A stretch of DNA of 64,000 bases from an uncultured Winogradskyella sp. (GCF_947495255.1 NZ_CANLYI010000005.1:186001-250000); one strand, 5' to 3'; counted from the stretch's first letter, positions 36,992 through 46,896 are shown. Program-made: numbers and translations. The notes: generated by a model not told the origin, from the letters alone.

Positions 36992-38329
36992 ATGAACTGG
37001 GAACAATTACTATCCTTAAAGCGCTTTGGTGATACCAATAAAAGATTAAGAAAAGAACAAGACGAAACACGTTTAGGTTTTGAGGTCGATTATGACCGAA
37101 TTATTTTTTCTTCAGAATTTAGAGGACTTCAAGATAAAACACAGGTGGTTCCATTATCTAAAACAGATTTTGTCCACACACGCTTAACACATAGTTTAGA
37201 AGTTAGTGTTGTTGGTCGTTCTTTAGGTAGAAAAGTAGGACAGTTATTATTGAAAAAACATCCACATTTAGAAAATGTACATGGTTATCAAATGAATGAT
37301 TTCGGTGCTATTGTTGCAGCAGCAGCTTTAGCTCATGATATTGGAAACCCTCCTTTTGGACATTCTGGAGAAAAAGCAATTGGTGCTTATTTTAAGACAG
37401 GAAATGGTGTTGATTTTAAAAGCCATTTAACGGATAAAGAATATCAAGATTTATGTGATTTTGAAGGTAATGCTAATGGTTTTAAGATTTTAACGGAGAG
37501 TAGAGAAGGTAGAGAAGGTGGACTTAGATTGAGTTATGCTACATTAGGAGCCTTTACAAAATACCCAAAAGAATCACTTCCTAAAAAACCAACCAAGCAT
37601 ATTGTAGATAAAAAATATGGCTTTTTTCAAAGTGAAAAGTTTATGTTTAAAGATGTTGCCGAGGAATTAGGATTAATACAGAGACACAATGATTACCAGA
37701 GCTACCAAAGACATCCTTTGGCATTTTTGGTGGAAGCAGCAGATGATATTTGTTATACTATAATTGATTTTGAAGACGGAATAAATCTTGGATTAATACA
37801 AGAAGAATACGCCTTAGAGTATTTAATTAATTTAGTTAGAGACAATATAAAAACTGAAAATTATAATGCCTTAAGAACAACAGAGGATAGAATCAGTTAC
37901 CTAAGAGCTTTAGCTATTGGTAGATTAATTAATGAAGCGGCTTCTCTGTTTATGAAACATGAAGAAGATATTTTGGCAGGTAAATTTGATACAGCTTTAT
38001 TAGATGTAAGTCAATATAAAGCGCAAATAAAAGATATTATTAACATCAGTGTTAAAAATGTGTACCAATCAAAAGAGGTTATTAATAAGGAGATTGCTGG
38101 TTACGAAATACTTAATCAACTGCTAAAATCTTTTGGTAAAATGGCTTACAATTATTTTGATGGTAACATGACCAATTATGACAAACTACTAGTAAACATA
38201 CTACCTGAAACGGTAAAGTTAGGAAATGATTCTTTGTACAATAACCTGTTAGCAGTTTGTCTTTATGTGTCAAAATTATCGGATACAAATGCGATGTTGT
38301 TGCATAAAAAGCTGAAAGGTCAAATTTAA
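36992..38329 (+). CDS. dgt: dGTP triphosphohydrolase (HD domain)
   Basis: 445 residues from the ATG at 36992; the frame is open 24 codons further up but MNWEQLLSLKRFGD is the normal family start. HD metal site: RLTHSLEVS and AHDIGNPPFGHSGE; also FEGNANGFKIL and EAADDICYTIIDFEDG. It cuts dGTP to deoxyguanosine and triphosphate, balancing dNTP pools. Followed by a small membrane-protein gene. Confidence 0.92.
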   Translation: MNWEQLLSLKRFGDTNKRLRKEQDETRLGFEVDYDRIIFSSEFRGLQDKTQVVPLSKTDFVHTRLTHSLEVSVVGRSLGRKVGQLLLKKHPHLENVHGYQMNDFGAIVAAAALAHDIGNPPFGHSGEKAIGAYFKTGNGVDFKSHLTDKEYQDLCDFEGNANGFKILTESREGREGGLRLSYATLGAFTKYPKESLPKKPTKHIVDKKYGFFQSEKFMFKDVAEELGLIQRHNDYQSYQRHPLAFLVEAADDICYTIIDFEDGINLGLIQEEYALEYLINLVRDNIKTENYNALRTTEDRISYLRALAIGRLINEAASLFMKHEEDILAGKFDTALLDVSQYKAQIKDIINISVKNVYQSKEVINKEIAGYEILNQLLKSFGKMAYNYFDGNMTNYDKLLVNILPETVKLGNDSLYNNLLAVCLYVSKLSDTNAMLLHKKLKGQI

Positions 38330-38416
38330 ATTTTTAGCATTACAACGAATAAATTTGCAACTTAACGATAAATTGTTTTAATTTGTTTGATATTCAAGCT
38401 ATTAAAACACCTACTT

Positions 38417-38590
38417 ATGAGAAATAATATTCTTGGAGGTTTAGTCATTTTCTTTGTTGTTGTGACTTGCCTTTTAATGTTAGACGATATTACTAGTAAA
38501 AACGAAGTAAATTTTTCTTACAAAACTATTGAGGTAGAACAGAAAGTTGAACAACCTACAGACCTAGCTGTTCTTGATGAAGAGGAGTAA
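38417..38590 (+). CDS. Small single-helix membrane protein
   Basis: 57 residues from the ATG at 38417 (a TTG 30 bp earlier is possible). One N-terminal helix (ILGGLVIFFVVVTCLLML), then a charged acidic tail (VEQKVEQPTDLAVLDEEE). No family recognised. Its last 27 bp overlap the end of dxs on the other strand. Confidence 0.55.
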   Translation: MRNNILGGLVIFFVVVTCLLMLDDITSKNEVNFSYKTIEVEQKVEQPTDLAVLDEEE

Positions 38591-40348
38591 TTTTTCAATC
38601 TCTTTTATAATTGATATAGGGTCTAGTTGTTGTAAATGTTGCAATTGCTCTACAGTACCTTGTTCAATAAATTGATCTTCAATACCTAGAGTAACTATGC
38701 GCTGTTTATAATTATTAGTATTGGCAAATGCTAAAATAGAACTTGCAAATCCTCCTAATATAGTGCCATCTTCAATGGTAATTATAGCTTTATAAGTTGA
38801 AAAAATATCATGTAATGTATTTTCATCCAAAGGCTTTACAAATTGCATGTCGTAACAACCAACAGATTCTTTTAGGTCAATTAATGCCATAGCATCTTCA
38901 ATATTTTTCAAAAGTGTACCAACGGATAGTATAGCTATATCGTTACCTTTTTTAATGCAAATCCCTTTACCTATTTCAATGATTTCAAAAGGCTTCTTCC
39001 AATTTAAAAGATGACCTCGCCCCCTAGGATAACGGATTGCAATTGGGTAATCAATTCCTAACTGAACTGTGTACATTATATTTCTTAAAGCAATAGCGTT
39101 ACTTGGTGCAAAGATGACCAAGTTAGGAATACAATTTAAATATGCTAAATCAAACACGCCATGATGGGTGGAACCATCTTCACCTACCAAACCAGATCTG
39201 TCCAAACAGAATATTACTGGTAAATTTTGCAAAGCCACATCATGTATCACTTGATCATAGGCACGTTGTAAAAATGTAGAATAAATATTACAAAACGGAA
39301 TTAAACCTTGCGTTGCCATACCTGCGGCTAAAGTAACAGCATGTTGTTCTGCAATACCAACATCAAAAGCTCGATCAGGAATAGTTTCCATCATAAATTT
39401 TAATGAACTGCCTGTTGGCATAGCTGGTGTAATACCAACAATTTTATTATTTTTTAGAGCCAATTCAACAATAGTCTCACCAAATACATCTTGAAATTTT
39501 GGTGGCTGTTTTACGTTAGATTTAGAAGCTAATTCACCTGTTTTAGCATCAAATTTTCCTGGAGCGTGATATTTTACTTGATCTAATTCAGCTTGTTTTA
39601 AGCCTTTTCCTTTTGTAGTAATAATGTGTAAAAACTTTGGGCCTTTTACGGTTTTCAGTCTATTTAATTCTGAAAGTAAAAGCGGTAAATTATGGCCATC
39701 AATTGGACCAGAATAATTAAATTTTAAAGCTTCAAAAATATTGTCTTGTTTCTCTGTTCCGTTTTTAACATTGGTCAAATATTCTTTTAAAGCACCAACA
39801 CTTGGATCAATCCCAATGGCATTATCATTTAAGATTACTAATAAATTGGCATCAGTAACGCCAGCATGATTTAAACCTTCAAAAGCCATTCCGCTTGCAA
39901 TAGATGCATCACCAATCACAGCAATATGATGTTTGTCTTCGCCATTTAATTGGGAAGCAATCGCCATACCCAAAGCTGCAGATATTGAGGTAGAAGAGTG
40001 ACCAACACCAAAGGAGTCATACTCACTTTCACTGCGCTTAGGAAAACCACTTATACCATTAAGTCTTCTGTTGGTGTCAAAAATAGCCTTTCTACCAGTG
40101 AGTATTTTGTGACCGTAAGCTTGGTGGCCAACATCCCAAATTAATTCATCTTTTGGTGTATTAAAAACATAATGCAGAGCAATAGTTAACTCTACAACAC
40201 CAAGACTTGCACCTAAATGTCCTTCTTTTACGGCTACAATATTAATAATGAAATCACGTAACTCTTGAGCAAGTTGAGGTAAGTCATCTGTCTTAAGTTG
40301 GCGTAAATCTTCAGGAAGATTAATTTTATTTAACAATGTATTCTCCAC
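38564..40348 (-). CDS. dxs: 1-deoxy-D-xylulose-5-phosphate synthase
   Basis: Thiamin-diphosphate enzyme joining pyruvate and glyceraldehyde 3-phosphate, first step of the MEP isoprenoid pathway. About 594 residues. Blocks: WDVGHQAYGHKILTGR, GDASIASGMAFEGLNHAG ending in LNDN (ThDP and Mg), KGKG, DVGIAEQHAVTLAAGMA with the catalytic Glu, and DRSGLVGEDGSTHHGVFDLAY. The Mg motif is GDA rather than the usual GDG. The frame has no ATG near its 5' end: GTG at 40348 (residues ENTLLNKINLPEDL) fits homologues; TTG at 40363 would add five residues. Confidence 0.92.
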   Translation of the reverse strand: MENTLLNKINLPEDLRQLKTDDLPQLAQELRDFIINIVAVKEGHLGASLGVVELTIALHYVFNTPKDELIWDVGHQAYGHKILTGRKAIFDTNRRLNGISGFPKRSESEYDSFGVGHSSTSISAALGMAIASQLNGEDKHHIAVIGDASIASGMAFEGLNHAGVTDANLLVILNDNAIGIDPSVGALKEYLTNVKNGTEKQDNIFEALKFNYSGPIDGHNLPLLLSELNRLKTVKGPKFLHIITTKGKGLKQAELDQVKYHAPGKFDAKTGELASKSNVKQPPKFQDVFGETIVELALKNNKIVGITPAMPTGSSLKFMMETIPDRAFDVGIAEQHAVTLAAGMATQGLIPFCNIYSTFLQRAYDQVIHDVALQNLPVIFCLDRSGLVGEDGSTHHGVFDLAYLNCIPNLVIFAPSNAIALRNIMYTVQLGIDYPIAIRYPRGRGHLLNWKKPFEIIEIGKGICIKKGNDIAILSVGTLLKNIEDAMALIDLKESVGCYDMQFVKPLDENTLHDIFSTYKAIITIEDGTILGGFASSILAFANTNNYKQRIVTLGIEDQFIEQGTVEQLQHLQQLDPISIIKEIEKLLLFIKNS

Positions 40349-40369
40349 GTTGTAAAAATACAAGATTTA

Positions 40370-41308
40370 TTAGTCTTCTACCATAAAGACGATAGGTAAA
40401 GAATATGAAACGCCTACATTGATTCCACGTTGTTGTCCAGGAATAAATTGTGGTAATAAGTTAATGACACGTTTAGCTTCTTCTTCTAATTGTGGATGAG
40501 TTGCCCTAGTTTTAATGTTAGATACTGTGCCATTTTCATCTATAGTAAATTGCACTCTGACTCTCTGTTTTCCTTCGAGTTCTAACGTCTTGCCTATACC
40601 AGTATTGAAATTTGCTGTTACAATCTCATTGATTTTATTAGACATATACGCTCTTTTTTCAGCATTGGTTAAGTTTTTTGGTGTATCCTTAAATTCAGGT
40701 GGCTGATTCACAACAATAAAACCAATAATTTCTTCATCATTAGGTACGTACTCAGTTTCGGGTTGTTCAATGGCAATAGCCCCTAAAACATCTATAATTT
40801 CTCCTGTTACGATAGGTGTTTGTATTTCAATCACATTCACTGAGTCTTGTTTCTTAGGAACCGTTTTACATTTTGAAGAGTCACTTTTAACTTCAGGTAT
40901 TGTTGAGGTTTTTAGCAAAGGTTTAGAGTTGTTAGTAGTTGAGTCAATAACTTCGACAGTTTCAATTTTTTTGGTATTCCCATTTTGGTCAGAACAATTA
41001 AAAAGGGTTGTTCCCATAGCAATCAATAACGTTAATAAAAAGAGTTTATGAAAATTAGTCTGCTCTTCTATTAATTGTTGTGGTATTTTAATTTGAATTT
41101 GTTCTAATTGAGTAACTCTAAATCGACCACATATTTTATTTTCCGAGTTTAGTGCTAAATAATCTTCAATTTTTTCTTTTTGCATAGTAGTAAAATCAAC
41201 TACAGTTTTTGAACACGATTGACAAAACCGTCCTTTTTCATTCGGTGACATTTGAGACCAATCCTCATGGCAAGGTTTTGGTATAGAAATAGAGTAGTGG
41301 ATTTTCAT
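40370..41308 (-). CDS. TonB-like energy transducer with N-terminal Cys motif
   Basis: 312 residues. The N-terminus (IPKPCHEDWSQM, GRFCQSCSKTVVDFT) is a small Cys-containing cytoplasmic domain seen in Bacteroidota TonB-like proteins. A helix lies at about 89-104 (LFLLTLLIAMGTTLF), followed by a periplasmic linker and a C-terminal TonB domain (YMSNKINEIVTANFN, VRVQFTIDENGTVSNIK, LPQFIPGQQRG). Such proteins may pass proton-motive energy to receptors or serve signalling. It is followed by dxs after a short gap, with no clear functional link. Confidence 0.85.
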   Translation of the reverse strand: MKIHYSISIPKPCHEDWSQMSPNEKGRFCQSCSKTVVDFTTMQKEKIEDYLALNSENKICGRFRVTQLEQIQIKIPQQLIEEQTNFHKLFLLTLLIAMGTTLFNCSDQNGNTKKIETVEVIDSTTNNSKPLLKTSTIPEVKSDSSKCKTVPKKQDSVNVIEIQTPIVTGEIIDVLGAIAIEQPETEYVPNDEEIIGFIVVNQPPEFKDTPKNLTNAEKRAYMSNKINEIVTANFNTGIGKTLELEGKQRVRVQFTIDENGTVSNIKTRATHPQLEEEAKRVINLLPQFIPGQQRGINVGVSYSLPIVFMVED

Positions 41309-41374
41309 GATTGATGGCTTTGTTTTGTAGCATCAAATTTCTTGCCGTAAACTCCAATAGTAAATATGAAATTG

Positions 41375-41382
41375 TATTTTTA
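41375..41382 (+). promoter_or_regulatory. Possible -7 element of tadA
   Basis: TATTTTTA differs from TAnnTTTG at the last base. It ends 5 bp before the ATG at 41388, the same leaderless spacing as at 15221 and 55566. Confidence 0.35.
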
Positions 41383-41387
41383 CATCT

Positions 41388-41837
41388 ATGATAAATCCTT
41401 TTGACGATACCTATTTTATGAAAAAAGCACTTCAGGAAGCTGAAATGGCTTATGAAAAAGGGGAAATTCCGGTTGGTGCGGTTATTGTAGTAGAGAATAG
41501 AATAATAGCAAGAACCCATAATTTAACGGAATTATTAAATGATGTTACTGCGCATGCAGAAATGCAAGCCATTACATCTGCAGCTAATTTTTTAGGTGGG
41601 AAATATTTAAATAAATGCACATTATATGTCACTTTAGAACCTTGCCAAATGTGTGCTGGTGCTTTATACTGGAGTCAAATTTCTAAAATAGTTTTTGGTG
41701 CTTCAGATGCGCAACGAGGTTTTAAAACTATGGGAACAACATTACATCCTAAAACGGAAGTTGTTAGTGGTGTTTTAGCTGAAGAAGCTTCTGCTCTTAT
41801 GAAACGATTTTTTATAGAAAAACGTAATTTAAATTAA
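41388..41837 (+). CDS. tadA: tRNA-specific adenosine deaminase
   Basis: 149 residues. Deaminates A34 of tRNA-Arg(ACG) to inosine. Zinc and catalytic motif AHAEMQAI with Glu, then PCQMCAGAL; also GEIPVGAVIV and RTHNLTE at the tRNA-contact positions. Length and motifs are normal for bacterial TadA. The lipoprotein gene after it (31 bp) may share its transcript. Confidence 0.93.
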   Translation: MINPFDDTYFMKKALQEAEMAYEKGEIPVGAVIVVENRIIARTHNLTELLNDVTAHAEMQAITSAANFLGGKYLNKCTLYVTLEPCQMCAGALYWSQISKIVFGASDAQRGFKTMGTTLHPKTEVVSGVLAEEASALMKRFFIEKRNLN

Positions 41838-41868
41838 ATTGAAAGAATTTTAACTAAAATATCTCATC

Positions 41869-42330
41869 ATGAAAATAAAGACTTTATTACTACTTTCCTT
41901 AATATTTGTTTTTGGATGTAACTGCAATAAAACAACAACTGATATGGCTAGCAAGAATATTGAATCTATTTTAATAGCGAAAGGTAATCTTTACGGTTCT
42001 GGCTCAGAAGGTATAGAAAAGCAAAATTTAATTATCACAAATGAAGACGATTGGACCACACTTTTAAACCAATTAGATAGCGCCAATAAAGTGTCTCAAA
42101 ATTTTTCAGAAACGAAGATTGATTTTTCAAAATATATAATAGTTGCCATATTTGCAGATGTAAAAGGAAGTGGAGGGCATAAGATAGACATGGCTATTTC
42201 TGCAACTCCAGAAGAAAAGATAGTTAAGGTAACTCACATTGCACCAAAAGGAAACGCAACAAGCGTTATGACGCAACCTTATTATATTGCTAAGTTGCCT
42301 AAAACGGATTTGCCAATAGTATTTCAATAA
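41869..42330 (+). CDS. PrcB-like lipoprotein
   Basis: 153 residues. Lipoprotein signal (LIFVFGC), then a small domain with WTTLLNQLDSAN, IDFSKYIIVAIFADVKGSGGHKI and a C-terminal QPYYIAKLPKTDLPIVF, the pattern of the PrcB C-terminal family, named after a protease-complex subunit in Treponema. Role here unknown. Terminator follows at once. Confidence 0.75.
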   Translation: MKIKTLLLLSLIFVFGCNCNKTTTDMASKNIESILIAKGNLYGSGSEGIEKQNLIITNEDDWTTLLNQLDSANKVSQNFSETKIDFSKYIIVAIFADVKGSGGHKIDMAISATPEEKIVKVTHIAPKGNATSVMTQPYYIAKLPKTDLPIVFQ

Positions 42331-42335
42331 AATAT

Positions 42336-42376
42336 AAAAAAGGCCTCACTGATTATTACTAACTGTGAGGTCTTTT
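42336..42376 (+). terminator. Intrinsic terminator
   Basis: GGCCTCAC (42342-42349) pairs with GTGAGGTC (42365-42372, one G-U), preceded by an A-run and followed by TTTT. It ends the tadA/lipoprotein unit. Confidence 0.82.
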
Positions 42377-42426
42377 GTGTTTTATGATAATTAAATGTTT
42401 TACATTTTTAATTTTCAGATAAGCGC

Positions 42427-42457
42427 AAAAAAAACGCCCAACCAGAGGTTGAGCGTT
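42427..42457 (-). terminator. Terminator of the cold-shock gene
   Basis: AACGCCCAACC (42433-42443) with GGTTGAGCGTT (42447-42457), one mismatch. On the minus strand it is followed by a run of eight T. Confidence 0.88.
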
Positions 42458-42477
42458 GAAACTTGTAAGATATATAC

Positions 42478-42669
42478 TTATAGTACCTCTACATTAGCGG
42501 CTACCATTCCTTTTCTTCCTTCTTCTTCAGTGTATTCTACGTTGTCACCTTCGCGTAATTCTACGCCATTAAGGTTTGATACGTGTACAAAGATGTCTTT
42601 TCCTGTTTCTTCGTTGGTAATGAATCCAAATCCTTTTGAATCATTAAAAAATTTAACTGTTCCAGTCAT
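42478..42669 (-). CDS. Cold-shock domain protein
   Basis: 63 residues, one cold-shock domain. RNP1 KGFGFIT and RNP2 DIFVHVSN are complete. RNA chaperone binding single-stranded nucleic acid in the cytoplasm. Single gene with its own terminator. The long plus-strand frame over it is an antisense shadow. Confidence 0.95.
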   Translation of the reverse strand: MTGTVKFFNDSKGFGFITNEETGKDIFVHVSNLNGVELREGDNVEYTEEEGRKGMVAANVEVL

Positions 42670-42861
42670 TATAATATTATATAAAAATTAAAGCTCAAAG
42701 ATAATATAAAAATAAATGCGATTGTTAATAAATCGTTTTATTTTGAATCGTAAGTTGAATATTGAAGGTCAGTTAGTTATGTTGAAATTGTGAGTTTCCT
42801 TTACTACGTCTAATGTGCAAAGGTTTTTTGAATATATTTTATTTTGTAAGAAATTAGGCTG

Positions 42862-43107
42862 TTAATATTTAGATTCTTGTTGGTTTTTTCGCATTTTATC
42901 AAGATTTTCTTGTGAAAGCATATAATCTTTTACGTCCTTATCTTTCCATCTGTAATAAGAAAACAATGGAAAAACAACAAAAAATAATCCTACAACACCA
43001 AAGCCAATTAGTTTCTCTTTATAATCTAGGTCTAGAAGTAAGCCACAAGCTATGCTTGATAATGAAGCTAAAAGCGCAATAAATGTGATGATTTTAATAG
43101 GTTTCAT
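42862..43107 (-). CDS. Small two-helix membrane protein
   Basis: 81 residues: two helices (about 7-25 and 34-51) and a charged tail (DYMLSQENLDKMRKNQQESKY). No family recognised. It lies 55 bp downstream of the CLC gene on the same strand and could be on its transcript. Confidence 0.65.
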   Translation of the reverse strand: MKPIKIITFIALLASLSSIACGLLLDLDYKEKLIGFGVVGLFFVVFPLFSYYRWKDKDVKDYMLSQENLDKMRKNQQESKY

Positions 43108-43162
43108 AAACTTTAATTAGCAATTTGATTTAAACAAGACTACTGATTTGTCTAATAATTAA

Positions 43163-44947
43163 TTATGTAAAATTAATCAATTGTCGTCTATAAGCCGTTA
43201 ATAGTTTAGATTTTGAAATATAACCATGGTATTTTCCATTTTTTACAACAGGTAAATTCCAAACACCACTGGTTTTAAATTTGTCCATAATTTCATTCAT
43301 AGAGTTCTTCTCGTAAATTATGATATCCGCACTGCCATGCATTAAGCTTGAAGCATCAACTTTATCATATAACTCTGTATCAAACATCATATGCCTTATA
43401 TCATCTAAACGGATAACTCCTAAAAAATTATTGTTATTATCTACTACAGGAAAATGGTTTCGTGATGATTTCGCAACTGCACTATTAAGAATTTCGCGTA
43501 GGGTCATTTCAGGTTTTAGAATGATAAAATTTGTTTCAATAATTTTATCAATATTTAGTACCATAAGTATATTCTTGTCCTTATCGTGGGTCATTAATTC
43601 TCCGCGTTCCGCAAGTTTTAATGTGTAAATTGAATTAGAGATGTAGTATTTAGTTATGGAAAATGATATAGCAGAAACTATCATTAATGGAACAAAAAGC
43701 TCATATCCTCCTGTGATTTCTGCTATTAAAAATATAGCTGTTAATGGTGCGTGTAAAACTCCGGCCATTAATCCAGTCATTCCTATAAGTGTGAAATTAG
43801 ATTCTGATACACTAAAATCGAGTCCAATATTATTAATAATTTTCGCAAATGCATTACCTAAAGCACTTCCCATTACAAGTGTTGGAATAAAAACACCACC
43901 AACACCACCTGCTCCAAATGTGGTGGTCATAGCAATAGCTTTAAAAACTGAAATACCTAATAGTAATCCAATTACAATCCAGATATTTGATAAATCAAAA
44001 TTAAAAGGTGTTTTACCAATTGCTGCAACGTGGTCGCCTTTTAATAAATTATTCATAATGCCGTAACCTTCACCATAAAGTGCAGGAATGATATAAAGTA
44101 TAGTACCAATAGCTAAGCCACCAATGAGTAGGCGTTTTGCACGACTTTTGAATTGTTTAAAGAAGTTAGTAATAGCAAAAAAGACTTTAGAAAAGTATAC
44201 CGAAGCTAATCCTGTGATAATTGCTAAAATTACATAGAAGCCAATATCATAAATTTGAAATTTATCGGTTAATTCAAAGCGAAGTAAATTATCTGTCCCT
44301 AAAAAGAAATACGATGTAACTACAGCGGAAACCGAAGCCAATAATAACGGTATTAATGATGTAAAAGCAATGTCTAAACTAAATATTTCTACGGCAAAAA
44401 TAATTGCAGCAATTGGCGCTTTAAACATCGATGCCATAGCACCAGCTGCAGCACAACCGATTAAAAGCATTCTCGTTTTTTGGTTCATGTGAAAAAAGCG
44501 TGCTGCATTAGACCCTAAGGCAGAACCAACACTTACAGCTGGTCCTTGTAAACCAACCGAACCACCAAAACCTGCAGTAAGAGGAGCTGTTATTAACGAG
44601 GCGTAAATATTATATTTTGGAATTATGCCATTTAATTTTGAAATTGCATATAGTGTAGATGAAATACCGTGGCCAATATGCTTTTTTAACCAAGTCTGTT
44701 TGATGATATAAACTAATAACAACCCAATGATTGGAAATATAAAATAGAGTGCCTGGTGATGATTTCTAAAAGCCCTTAACTCAAACAACATGCGAATGTA
44801 GTGTGTTAAGTTTTTTAATACTACAGTACCTATTCCTGCTAAAAACCCTACGAGAATACTAAGAATATAAACAAATTGACGTTCGGAAATATGTTTATAT
44901 TTCCAAATTAAAAATTTACGTAATAAACTTTTGGTTGATATTGACAT
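43163..44947 (-). CDS. CLC anion transporter/channel with CBS pair, gating Glu replaced by Gln
   Basis: 594 residues: CLC core (about 20-440) and a C-terminal CBS pair (about 460-585). The gating motif GxEGP reads GSVGLQGPAVS, so the external Glu (E148 in E. coli ClC) is Gln134; the codon is CAA. The central GSGIP motif reads GHGIS, and the position matching the internal proton Glu (E203) is Ile in FAVEIFS. GAGGVGGVFIPT is intact. Such changes fit a channel-like or uncoupled CLC rather than a Cl/H antiporter. It lies 119 bp after a paralogue that keeps the Glu. Confidence 0.9.
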   Translation of the reverse strand: MSISTKSLLRKFLIWKYKHISERQFVYILSILVGFLAGIGTVVLKNLTHYIRMLFELRAFRNHHQALYFIFPIIGLLLVYIIKQTWLKKHIGHGISSTLYAISKLNGIIPKYNIYASLITAPLTAGFGGSVGLQGPAVSVGSALGSNAARFFHMNQKTRMLLIGCAAAGAMASMFKAPIAAIIFAVEIFSLDIAFTSLIPLLLASVSAVVTSYFFLGTDNLLRFELTDKFQIYDIGFYVILAIITGLASVYFSKVFFAITNFFKQFKSRAKRLLIGGLAIGTILYIIPALYGEGYGIMNNLLKGDHVAAIGKTPFNFDLSNIWIVIGLLLGISVFKAIAMTTTFGAGGVGGVFIPTLVMGSALGNAFAKIINNIGLDFSVSESNFTLIGMTGLMAGVLHAPLTAIFLIAEITGGYELFVPLMIVSAISFSITKYYISNSIYTLKLAERGELMTHDKDKNILMVLNIDKIIETNFIILKPEMTLREILNSAVAKSSRNHFPVVDNNNNFLGVIRLDDIRHMMFDTELYDKVDASSLMHGSADIIIYEKNSMNEIMDKFKTSGVWNLPVVKNGKYHGYISKSKLLTAYRRQLINFT

Positions 44948-45066
44948 TAGTTAATTAGTTCACAATAAAATTACTAAAAATTACACTATTGAGTTAGTTT
45001 TAAGAGTTTAACTTTAATAGGTGCTTATTTTAAACAAATATGTACGGTCGCTTTCTTTTTCAACAA

Positions 45067-46854
45067 TTAGTCTTGCAGATTTATTAGTTGTCGTCTATAA
45101 GCAGTTAATAGTTTCGACTTTGTAATGAAACCATAATATTTTCCATCTTTTATTACAGGTAAATTCCAAGCACCACTATCTTGAAATTTTTTCATTATAT
45201 CTGTCATTTTATCATTATTCAAGTTAATAACTTTGAGTGGTTTTTGCATCATGTCTGATGCGATAACATTTTGATACAAGCTCTGGTCAAACATTATAGG
45301 ACGTAAATCGTCTAAAAGAATAATTCCTTGTAGTTTTTGATTTTTGTTATTTACAACAGGATAAATATTACGTTTCGATTTTATTACCCCTTTTTGAATA
45401 ATTTCTTCTAATGTCATATTCGGGCCTAAGACAGTGAAATTGGTTTCAATAACTTTATCAATATTCATTAAGGTTAAAACCGCATGATCTTTATCGTGGG
45501 TTATTAATTCGCCTTTTCGTCCTAGTTCCATATTGTAGACCGAATGTGGTTTAAAATACTGGGTAATACTAAACGATATGGTTGAGGTAAGCATTAACGG
45601 TATAAAAAGTTCGTAACCACCTGTGAGTTCTGCAATTAAGAAAATAGCCGTAAGTGGAGCGTGTAAAACGCCTGCTAATACGCCAGCCATTCCAACTAAT
45701 GTAAAATTACTTTCAGAAATCGATGTCCCAAACAAGCCAATATTATTTATTGTTTTAGACATGCAAAAGCCTAGAATACTACCCATAAATAAAGTTGGTG
45801 CAAAAATTCCACCAACGCCTCCTGCTCCAAAAGTGAGCGCACTTGCAACAATCTTAAAAAGCATAAGTATTGTTAGAAGTATAACTATATTCCATATGTT
45901 GCTTAAATCGATATGAAATAAATTGTTCTCTAGTGCCTTTTCAGGATTTCCAATTATGAGGTTATTTATAACATCGAAACCTTCGCCATATAAAGGAGGT
46001 ATTAAAAATACTAACACTCCAATACCAACACCTCCTACAATTAGTTTTTTTATGGGACTCGTTAACTTATCAAATAATTTCTGAATGCGATCGTACACTT
46101 CCGTGAAGTATATAGAAACAAAAGCAGCAACAACTCCCAGAATGATGTAAAAAGGAGCATCAGAAAGGTAGAATTTATCTTCAATTCTAAATGGTAAAAG
46201 CACATCACCTCCGAAGAAAAATCTTGAGGTTAATATTGCAGAAAGTGATGCCAATAATAAGGGTAGCATAGAGGCTATTGTTAAATCTAGGCTAAACACT
46301 TCAATAGCAAAAATAATTGCTGCAATTGGTGCTTTAAAAATTGAACTCATAGCACCTGCTGCTGCACATCCTATTAGTAAAGTTCTGTTGGTTTGGTTCA
46401 TGTGAAACATTCTAGAAATGTTAGAACCTAAAGCAGCACCAGTTGCAACAGTTGGGCCTTCTAAACCAACAGAACCACCAAAGCCAACGGTTATTGGAGC
46501 TGTTAAAATAGAGCCAAACATTTGAAAAGGTTTCATGATGCCTTTGCGTTTAGAAATGGCATAAAGCGTTGATGGTATACCATGACTTACTTTGTTGCGG
46601 ATAATATATTTTATACTAAAGTAAACGAGAGTTAAACCTAAAAGCGGAAATAAAAAGTAAAATGCATGGTGGTAATACTTTATTAATTTGGTTTCTAATA
46701 AATGCTGAATGAAGTGTGTGAGGTTTTTTAAGATAACAGCACCCATTCCTGAAGCAAAACCAATAATTATGCTTAATAGGTAAACAAATTGACGTTTGGA
46801 AATGTGTTTGGCTCTCCAAATAAGAATTTGTTTTAAAATGCGTTTTCTGGGCAT
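45067..46854 (-). CDS. CLC anion transporter/channel with CBS pair
   Basis: 595 residues, same layout as the next gene downstream and clearly its paralogue (both contain KHISxRQFVY near the start and end SKLLTAYRRQLIN). The gating motif GSVGLEGPTVA keeps the external Glu (132). The central motif is SHGIPS and the internal-Glu position is Ile in FAIEVFS. CBS domains at about 460-590 probably sense adenine nucleotides. Substrate (chloride, nitrate, fluoride) not resolved. Tandem duplication with divergence is the simplest reading. Confidence 0.9.
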   Translation of the reverse strand: MPRKRILKQILIWRAKHISKRQFVYLLSIIIGFASGMGAVILKNLTHFIQHLLETKLIKYYHHAFYFLFPLLGLTLVYFSIKYIIRNKVSHGIPSTLYAISKRKGIMKPFQMFGSILTAPITVGFGGSVGLEGPTVATGAALGSNISRMFHMNQTNRTLLIGCAAAGAMSSIFKAPIAAIIFAIEVFSLDLTIASMLPLLLASLSAILTSRFFFGGDVLLPFRIEDKFYLSDAPFYIILGVVAAFVSIYFTEVYDRIQKLFDKLTSPIKKLIVGGVGIGVLVFLIPPLYGEGFDVINNLIIGNPEKALENNLFHIDLSNIWNIVILLTILMLFKIVASALTFGAGGVGGIFAPTLFMGSILGFCMSKTINNIGLFGTSISESNFTLVGMAGVLAGVLHAPLTAIFLIAELTGGYELFIPLMLTSTISFSITQYFKPHSVYNMELGRKGELITHDKDHAVLTLMNIDKVIETNFTVLGPNMTLEEIIQKGVIKSKRNIYPVVNNKNQKLQGIILLDDLRPIMFDQSLYQNVIASDMMQKPLKVINLNNDKMTDIMKKFQDSGAWNLPVIKDGKYYGFITKSKLLTAYRRQLINLQD

Positions 46855-46867
46855 AATTATATAGACT

Positions 46868-46896
46868 AAAAAATCCTGCTAGAAGCAGGATTTTTT
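46868..46896 (-). terminator. Terminator of aspS
   Basis: AAAAAATCCTGCT-AGA-AGCAGGATTTTTT: perfect 13-bp arms, symmetric A and T runs. Confidence 0.92.

Noticed and set aside
41265..41519. 84-residue minus-strand frame overlapping the tadA start
   Set aside because: Lies opposite tadA and the TonB-like gene start, with low-complexity composition and no domain.
42395..42691. 98-residue plus-strand frame over the cold-shock gene
   Set aside because: Antisense shadow of the clear cold-shock domain gene; no family features.
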